Shown in pieces: positions 51,713 through 60,000 of a stretch of 60,000 bases of DNA (the first letter of the stretch is position 1; each line of letters starts with the position of its first letter). The position numbers and the translations under genes are program-made. This stretch comes from Lineus longissimus (taxonomy: Eukaryota; Nemertea; Pilidiophora; Heteronemertea; Lineidae): positions 21,346,437-21,406,436 of the forward strand of contig NC_088313.1 of NCBI RefSeq assembly GCF_910592395.1, read 5' to 3'. The notes beneath the pieces were generated by a model that was given only the letters and a program-made list of their open reading frames with translations, searched no databases and was not told the origin of the DNA.

Positions 51713-54700
51713 TTTGTGTTTTCATCTCAGCAAATATTACAAGACTCATACTGTTTTTATTCTCTGAGAAAACTTTTTCCCAGGATAGTCTTTTTCTTGC
51801 TGTTATTTTTTAACTGAGACTGCTGGCAAATTCAACAATTCGAACAAAAGCATTATCACGGTAAACTCAAACCCACGGTATTCTTCACAAAAAGTGCAAG
51901 TCGTTTTCAAAGCAGCCATTAGGTTATTTGTGCTGGTATGCTGTAATGGGCAACATGATACGTCCACCTTGCAAACCTAACCCCACAGCCGGGCAAAAAC
52001 GTCTCACCCATTACACTCCCGTTACACACCCCTCGACCCCCAGCACTATGTTTGGCCAAAACCTACTTGAAACCAGTTAATGAAATCATCTTCTCAGCAA
52101 TTCACAGCAGTTAGGCCGCTTTTTCCAGCTCTACAATTAGTACCCGGGTAGAACTGGTGAGAACTTGTACAAATACCTTCTTAAATAACAGAAACAGGCT
52201 CTTTGCTTGTTTGCCCGCTTCATTTATGCCATCTCCATTTTCTGTTTGTTCTCCGCGAAAACTACTGTCATTTTTCTATCACGAGCAGACGTGTTTGTTT
52301 ACCTCAAATACGCTCAAGTGTAATGACTGCCAAGTGGTCCCCACCCAACAATTCAGGCATTTTTTAAATTTCTCATGTGCTACCATGGTGTACAAGTTGT
52401 GAGAGGGCGAGGTTTGTTCTAAAACTGAGCCATGTAACTCGTGTATTTTACTTTGTCCAAGGCGCCCTGCCCTGCTAATCAGCTCTTGGCCACTGACAAA
52501 TCCCCCTTTGGGCAGCTGTCCCAACTTGTGATAGTGTGAATGTTTGGAGTCTGTTTCACAACTCAATCACGCACCAGATCAAGTCTTCTCCTCCTTCGAC
52601 CATCATGTGATGTCCCAAATCATATCCAAGAACTTGAACCGTTAATACTTTTTCAGGTCATATCAACATGTTTTCTTGTAAGTGCTTTATTCTGAGTGTC
52701 CGCCTAAAGTTCCCAATAACATCTGACTAGGCCATAGAGAAGATACAACTACAAAGAGGTGCAACTCTATTTGTTTTGATTAGTAAGTAAATCATGATGA
52801 ATATCATAATTACCACAGGCCCAATACCCAGGCCTTACCTCTCCCCAACTCATAGAGCATAATCCGATGTGTGTACCTGTAATACTTGTATCCCTTACCC
52901 TTACGGGCTGCCTAATGATGCACAACATTTGTTATTTATACACACTATTGCTAATTAATAAAGAAAGGTAAACAGAGTTGAGTAGGTTCTTATTGATGTT
53001 GTGAAAGGGACTGAAAAGAATCGACCACACTCAATGTTATTGAAATGAGAGAGAACTGGCCCTTCCATTGCAGTCTATTCATTCATCTAGAGATCAACCC
53101 CTCATACATCCACCAATTTTAGTTCTTGACCATGTCACTTTATAGTTACCATAACAGTAGGTGTCCTCAACAAGATATGTGGATATACTACTGTGCAGTG
53201 GGATGCACAGGAAACATCCTGACCATACTTCATAGGAATAAGGATTGTAATCTTGGGCAAGGCTCCTCACTGAAAATGTTAATTTTATCTGATCATTTTC
53301 ATAATAGCCACCTGATAAGGTTAAGGATTAACCCCTTGGGCAAGTTTCCACACCTGTTCACAGTAACCAACAGTAACCGTTGAGAGCATTCCGTCTGACC
53401 AAACCAATCACATCAGTAGTAACACAACTATGTTTTGAATGTGAGGAATGAGGATTCCTGTTCCATCTGATCAGTATCGTTATTATAGGTGAATTAGAAT
53501 GATCCTCCTAAAGGCTCGGCCTAATTGGTCATTCAGAGAAAAGGAGAACATAATCTTCACATATACAATGATGCCAACTTCAAAACATGATTTTACTCTT
53601 TAAGTGTGGGGAGGTCATCATACAGTTCCCTCCTGAGAAAGGCCCACGATCTGTTTTCCTTTATACACAAAGTTGAAATCATTGGACACAAATGATTTTA
53701 GCTGAACAAGGCAGTAATATGCACCGTCACCAATCGGCAAACCGAAAGAAAGACTCCATCTTTCCCTGTCTAATGTTGACGTACCGACCACAGCCACGGT
53801 CCACTTGCGGCCAAGCTGTGGCTAGACACAGATCATCAAAGGGAATAACACACTCTAGTACGTCTTATAATTTACCAATTATTTCGTTACACTGCCTCTC
53901 AAATACCAATTATCTTGGTGAAAATGAAATTTACAATACAGGAAGCCCCAGCAGTGACCTCAACGCCTTTTATTAGTGGCCTAAACCTGATTCATCCGAC
54001 CACAAACTTCACGAAATCAAACTGAAAATTGAATATTTTCACTTGGATAGTTGATATGAATTGTTTGTGAAGGGGAGGACCCTGTTCACTGGTTCATGTA
54101 ATTAACCCACCTGGGCTCAAATTGTCTCCCTTTTCCCCTCATCACCAGGGGAAGGGACCAAAGTTACGCTATGGGCTCCAGTGGTAGTTTAGTGAATGAG
54201 TTTTGAGGTAAGGGGGGATGAGGAGTAATCAACTAATCACTCTAATATCCAGTATCTTGGGCAAGACCATGGCCAAGCCGTTTTCCACCCCAATCCTGCA
54301 ATCCTTCCTCACTTGAGATTTGCTTTCATTCACAGCGTTGTTTTGATATGAGATGTGTCGGGCCGCTGCCCAGGGGTTCTAGCTCTTGTCACAATGGCCG
54401 CTGTGATCACGTATTTCCCTCCAATCACACGCTTGATTTAACTATCATCTCATGTTTTGATATTTGGAGAGCACTCCATATTTGGTCATTGAGCTGGAAG
54501 GGGATCGGGCTGCATGGTGATCTTCTACTCAACTGCTCCGAGATCTCCAAAACATATGATCGTGATTTCTTTAGCTTCTTCTCATTTCAGCATTTTAACC
54601 AACATTTTTTGAATGCAATCATCACAGTTGTCTGCATGCATGATCATTACCGAGATAAGACACTAACCCCTCAATCCTACTACAAAACACGCCATCTGAA

Positions 54701-57679
54701 CCAAAATGGTGATTATTGTAAGCTCGGATAAAAACTATTCGCGACCCATGATGCGATGGATAATACTTTGTGACGCTGATTTCCTCTTTGACTGATTCAT
54801 CATTTTAGTTTGATCGCGAACGATTCCCGCGAGGATGGCATTCTTCCTGAGCTGAAGCTTTTTTCAAAATGATTGCACAGATGATAGCATACCATCATGA
54901 TCTGAATTAAACTGCTGTATGCGGGTTTGGCTTTGGGCGTGATTCGGTTGAACCCTTCAGACATCATAAAACAAGAGCTTTCCAAGAACAGCCAATGTTG
55001 GGACCAATGGCTTCTTGGTCAACATGGAAACTCCATATCAGTCCAAGTGGAAAATAAACACAGCCAGCCAAGCAACCATAAAACAGCTAGCGCCAACAAG
55101 CCAATGTTATTCTTAACAAGGATTATATGGACATTATGATGGAATATATACAATGTTTTGTTGTATCTGGCTTGTTGGGAGGGGCACAAATAGTTTAAGT
55201 TGCACAGATTGGAAAACATATTAGTGAACCTTTTGTCTCTTTAATGACTGTTTCATTTATTCAAATATTTAGTTGAATTGGGCAGGAAAGGACCACAAAC
55301 ACTTTAGGAGACTTCATGTAGGCCTATGTAAGTGGAATTGGCAGGAACTTTCAAGAAGTTTTATCGACGACACTCTAGAATTAAGCTGATGTCATATTTA
55401 ATTGTAAAACATCACGTAACCAATGTATTGTTGTTTTTCCAGCAAATATGTCATAAAAGTTAAAACACTCAGCAGTAAATGTTGGGCCTATTTGTTCTAT
55501 AGAATCTGTCTTTAGTAGTGTGGTCAAGATTTGCCATTCTCAGGATAATTTATCATATATCCTGAAGGGTGACCCTTCAACTATAATTGTTCTTTAAGAA
55601 CGAATCTCAGAGTAACAGACGCGGATACTGACACATAACCTCAATACCACAGCGAATCAAATCAGTGAATTTACCAAATGATAAATCTCTGATATTGAGT
55701 GAGAACATTTGAGATATGAATGTCTACTTCTATTACTGTCATAATTATTCCCTGTAAATAAGTTAACAACATGGTTGCAGAGTTCAAAGTTAAAATGGGG
55801 ACATTCTCTTTGAAAATATTGGAATACAGCAGCCAATGGGTTGGCAAAACAAGTCAGTCATGACACCATGTTCTAACTTAGCCCGGTATAGGTTTAGCTT
55901 AGTAATTAATGGATTGGTCTTAGAGTGGTAAAATAGTACAATATTCATACAGCAGGAATGATCTTTCGAAATATTCTTCAATTCCTCCCCCCGCCCGTTT
56001 TTTCCCGCCTATGTCACAAGTCAAAACGTCTCATTACCAGATCACCTGCGGGGAGAACATTGCTATTATTATTCCCGACATGCCCACGTAATAATCACAG
56101 GTTCAGGAGGGGCAGGTGGAGGCAGTGACACTAGTACAACATTTGTTTCTTCTGACTTCTGACTTTTGTCAAGAAATACCTGCAAAGAATAATCAAATTT
56201 ATCAGACAAAATGGCGAGGAAAATGAACTTACCATCCAAATGCGTCAAATTAAAATTGAGTAATCCACAATGATGAAATGGAACTAAAGCACTATCGTGT
56301 CAAAATATCCAAATTCTTGGTGCGATATTCCCAGAAAGAGCAAGCAAACAGTTCAGATCAGATCCTCAACAAGTAAGACTGTCTATGCATGGATATTATG
56401 GAGATTAGCCGAGGGCATGCCCAACTCAAGGTTCCAACCCAAGATAAACACGAGATATTTACTAACGCAGAAAGTGAATGGCATGGATTCCAAGTGCAAG
56501 GTGATTGGTTAAGACTTCTGGAGAGAAAGTGACATCGATCTCTTATGGACAGTGGATAGCAATTTGATGTTTTTGTCTCATATTTGAAGGCTTTTTTCTC
56601 AAAATGTGTAAGAAAGTAGGTTCTGCGAGGGGCCTCCTCATAATTTCTGTCCAGACAGGTTATTGATGCCAGGGCGTCAACATTTCTCCAAAAGGCAGAG
56701 TAAGGTCAGCCAGAAAGTGAGTGACATCCGCCATCCATAACGATCACTCTCAACTCTCAAACTGCCGATTCAAATCCAATGAAAAGAAAATCATAGATTT
56801 AATTAAGTTGTTTTGTTGGTGTTGAGGGGCTTGTCTGACCATTGTCCAAACTAGGTCGACTATCTCTGCTGATTTGGCCGCGGCGTTGATATTCAGCCTC
56901 AAAATTCTGAAAGAAATTGTCAAATTTTATATTCCGCCACAGCTGAGAAAATCAAGACTTTCAGGACCACAGGGATGTTTAATTTAATTGAATGTCACAT
57001 GACAGGTTTGATTGACAGTGCCCGCACATAACTGCTTATTACTGAAGACAGACTGTGATTTCTTGAATGAATTATAGAAATTTTGAATTATTATGCACTG
57101 TTCTGAAATCAGAACGACTTGGAGTGTGTAATTATCTTATTGTCCACAGCTCATGGGACAGGTTTTCAGGCGAATATGACAAGGAGCAGAAGACCTTCGC
57201 CTGCCTATCGTTTTGCCTTGGTAACACATGGACCATCAAAACTTTGTCATCTGAAGGCGCACTTTTTTGTGTCAAAGCTTCAATCCACAGAGAACTCAAA
57301 ACTGACCAATGCTCTAGTTATTATCTCAAAGTCACTGCCATTGTCTAATTGCAGATGAGTATTGATGAGAACCTTGGTAGTAGTGAGGGTCACTGCCCCC
57401 TCCACACAGAAGGCGAAGACCTCATTTAACCTCTCTCCTGCGCAGCATAAACATCTCCCGAAGACAATACCCTCGAGTGACCTTCACGTTGAGTTGATCA
57501 CTCACACACTTCTCATCTTTCAATCTCACCCGCCATTCTGACCAACAATAGTTATTATATTTACCAACGACTGAGTCCACTCTTCTATTTATTTTCTATT
57601 TCCTGCCAGAGAAGTTTCTCCCTTCATTCTCCATTGTCAACAGAGTTCATACGGAGTGGGTGGCTTCTCGGGCCTAATC

Positions 57680-57792
57680 CTTTCAGAAGTTCAAAATTCT
57701 GAAAATGTTTGAGTCAAAAAAAATTTGGGACTGATGATGTTGGTTCATTTTGAGCAGAAAACAAAAAACCAGTGAAATTTTTTTTGCCTTAT
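57680..57792 (-). repeat. Copy of the AT-rich dispersed repeat
   Basis: TTCAGAAGTTCAAAATTCTG, AAAAAAATTTGGGACTGATG, ATGTTGGTTCATTTTGAGC and AGAAAAC...CCAGTGAAA follow the same order as the copy at 29.2 kb, in the same orientation. Compared with that copy, the GATTGCGG end is missing. Confidence 0.7.
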
Positions 57793-60000
57793 GAAAGGCT
57801 CAGTACATCTGTAGATTTGACCCTCCCTTTGACTGAGGCACATGCACATTGTGCATTTTCCATTTCCTGCCTGAGAGGGATGTTTCTCCCTTCAGTAGGG
57901 CTTATCTCCGTAAGGAACAGTTGTTGGCTTTCAGGCCATCAGAGGGAGGAACGATCTCAGGGTTTACAACAACCCCACAGCCCATCAAGATGGCAGATCG
58001 CTTTCTAACAAGACATTGGTCATCATGTCCGTGGTAAGTCATTCAAATCTGTACATGCATATTTGTCATGCGACCAGATTAAGGTAATCCTGAGAAATTG
58101 CTGATTCATCACTTTCTAGTCAAGGAAATTGACTACTTAGGAGACGTCAATCAAGCCATGAGAACGACCGTACTTTCAATAATCATTGGGTGGGAGTATG
58201 CAGGTTGGCAAAATGTGAGTGGTGCGTTCATCACAGGATGAAACTTATAAGCTTTGTCTGAGAGGTGGTGAAAAAAACACTGGTCTATTGAGGGGGTATG
58301 CTGCCCAAGGACAACAAGATAGCACTTTAGACCTCACAACATGATCGGCATATCCTTCCTCTGACCAACCAATCAGATACCATTCCGACAAGAACAACTC
58401 TTTATCTTGGCACAACGACTCGCATTACCACTCTGGAATCATGGGATAGCACCAGAGGCGATCACAGATTATTGCCTCGTGTGCCATCAGAGTGAATATC
58501 TATCAAACGGCTCCTGCCGGCATTCCAACGCAATCCAATACCTCCAGCTATTAGGCAAGTAAAATCAACCAGTTTAGTTGTCAAATGCCATCGACTTCTT
58601 TAATTGTGAAAAGGAACTGTTTGAAAAGGTTAACACTTTCCAAATTGTTGTCAGTTCCACACAAAATCAATATAGTTCCATACTCCAGGGCTTATTTTTA
58701 CTGATATGATTTTAGTCGAAATCCAACCGGATTTGCTGCAGGCCAAAAAGGAGAAAAGCTATCTCTTATCAAAGAAAACACCCATGAAGGCTGGACTGTT
58801 TTTAACCAACTTTTCCCACAGTAGCTTAACCAGCTCTCACAACATCACTTTGACAAGTATTAGATTATAGAAGTCTCAAATAACAAACACACATCTGAGG
58901 AAATAAAAGATACCTTACGGAAATTATGCTTCAGGCATGAAATATTGCATTTCAAGTGAAAGAAAACTAAAACTTCCACTGAATTTGTTCACTTTTTACA
59001 TCAGTTATCCGAGCATAAGTCCGACTGCTTCAATCAACACATTTACTCTGTCTAATTATTCAATTCAACTGCCCATTTCTCAAGGCTACATTTCAGTAAA
59101 CTTGAGCGATCAATTTAAAGTTACGCCCAAAGGCCCGAGTTGTTTTTCCCAACCAAAACAAAAAAAACAAAAAAGATACCTATATTTAACTGCGTTTGCA
59201 TCTTCTCTAACATGCCAAAGATTTAAACTGTCAGCAGGTTTGGCGAGTAAATTAAACGTATCTATGAGAATGCCCACAAGTTTACTTTACAAAGAAAGAT
59301 TGAGGCATCTTTGAGCTGCACAAGCAAGTTGGAAAAATAGTGACAGGTGGTGAGTTAACCAACCCTGCAGCTGATTCATCAGCCGATCAGGGACATTACT
59401 GCTGGTGCCATTAATATGTTGACAGTCCCAACGCCTGTCTCAATGGAAGGACCAGGACCAGGACCGTAGCAAGAGTTGCCTTATCAGCCATAAGTTATGA
59501 TGTTCAGCCCTCAAGGAAACCAAAGTAGCAGTAGCTAGCCATGCAGGAGTAAGGATTTGGTTGCTAGCCCTCAAGCATGTATGGATATTTGAGTCGTAAT
59601 GCTTTTTCTGGGTAGATTTTTCCAGTTGTGACTCATAAGGTGTCACCCAGGATCTGGTGACATGCAACACAGGAGACAACAGTTCCTAACTGGTGAAGAG
59701 GTGTCCTCGGATTACTGGTGGCCGACAGAAATGTCACACAACATCACAAGGTAGACACTAACGATAGGCAGAATGTTCCTCTACAATTTCTGACGTATCC
59801 TGGTAGCACACTCTGTTCAGAAACATTTTGTGTCAGATGCAGTGAATAAAGAAGGCAAAATGCTGATATCACATATTAATTGTAATATTTTATTCATACT
59901 TATAAATATTATAATCATGTATACATATAAATGTAAAATGAGCTGTATAAACTAGGTCTAGTGACCATGGAATCTTGACACAAATGAGCTATGACAGTAT

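Larger units (their letters stand above)
39551..60000. other. Upstream region with no recognisable gene
   Basis: No exon with a recognisable protein domain was found on either strand in these 20 kb. Open frames of 60-130 codons are isolated, lack paired splice signals and have no family resemblance that I can see. The exception is the 172-193-codon frames over the 30-bp minisatellite, which are open because the unit length is a multiple of three. 39.6-44.7 kb, 46-51.6 kb and 51.8-60 kb hold only the repeats listed separately and AT-rich unique sequence. It could be intergenic, or a long 5' intron if the true first exon lies further right. Confidence 0.5.

Noticed and set aside
1-60000. CRISPR array, operon or prokaryotic defence island
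   Set aside because: The tandem repeats have no unique spacers, the composition and splice signals are those of an animal genome, and no prokaryotic genes are present.

Overview
This is an animal (metazoan) nuclear genomic window, mostly non-coding. It is AT-rich with poor CpG content over most of its length. It has spliceosomal introns, several minisatellites and short interspersed repeats, and no long open reading frame that behaves like a bacterial gene. The only confidently recognised gene lies on the minus strand: an exon at 10816-11088 encodes one complete immunoglobulin domain that matches the first Ig domain of FGFRL1 (fibroblast growth factor receptor-like 1, a kinase-less FGF receptor relative). 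A second minus-strand exon at 33651-33759 encodes a start methionine and signal peptide, and its splice phase joins to the Ig exon exactly. The divergence from vertebrate FGFRL1 and the repeat content suggest a non-vertebrate bilaterian, probably marine. I cannot name the phylum from sequence alone.

Layout, in the direction of transcription (right to left). 39551-60000 is upstream or possibly still 5' intronic sequence without a recognisable gene; it holds a 30-bp GC-rich minisatellite (44890-45279), a 131-bp tandem dimer (about 45630-45965), a tRNA-derived SINE-like fragment (about 51639-51712) and degraded copies of an AT-rich dispersed repeat. 38560-39550 is a CpG-dense patch that is the best promoter candidate, with a possible untranslated first exon ending at 38631. 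33651-33759 is the signal-peptide exon. 11089-33650 is a 22.6-kb intron with a seven-copy 79-bp minisatellite, a pogo-like terminal repeat fragment, a homeodomain-type motif cluster near 28.8-29.05 kb and one copy of the dispersed repeat. 10816-11088 is the Ig1 exon. 1-10815 is at least the start of the next intron; the acidic linker, Ig2, Ig3, membrane and tail exons of FGFRL1 were not found and probably lie beyond position 1.

The most interesting structural signal is a pair of nearly identical copies of the dispersed repeat in opposite orientation, one just downstream of the Ig1 exon (about 10271-10460) and one in the intron upstream (about 29195-29398). In the pre-mRNA they could pair and loop out the Ig1 exon, which is symmetric (phase 1-1), so skipping or back-splicing would keep the frame. 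I saw no CRISPR, operon, viral or toxin-like system, and I do not claim a new biological system here.
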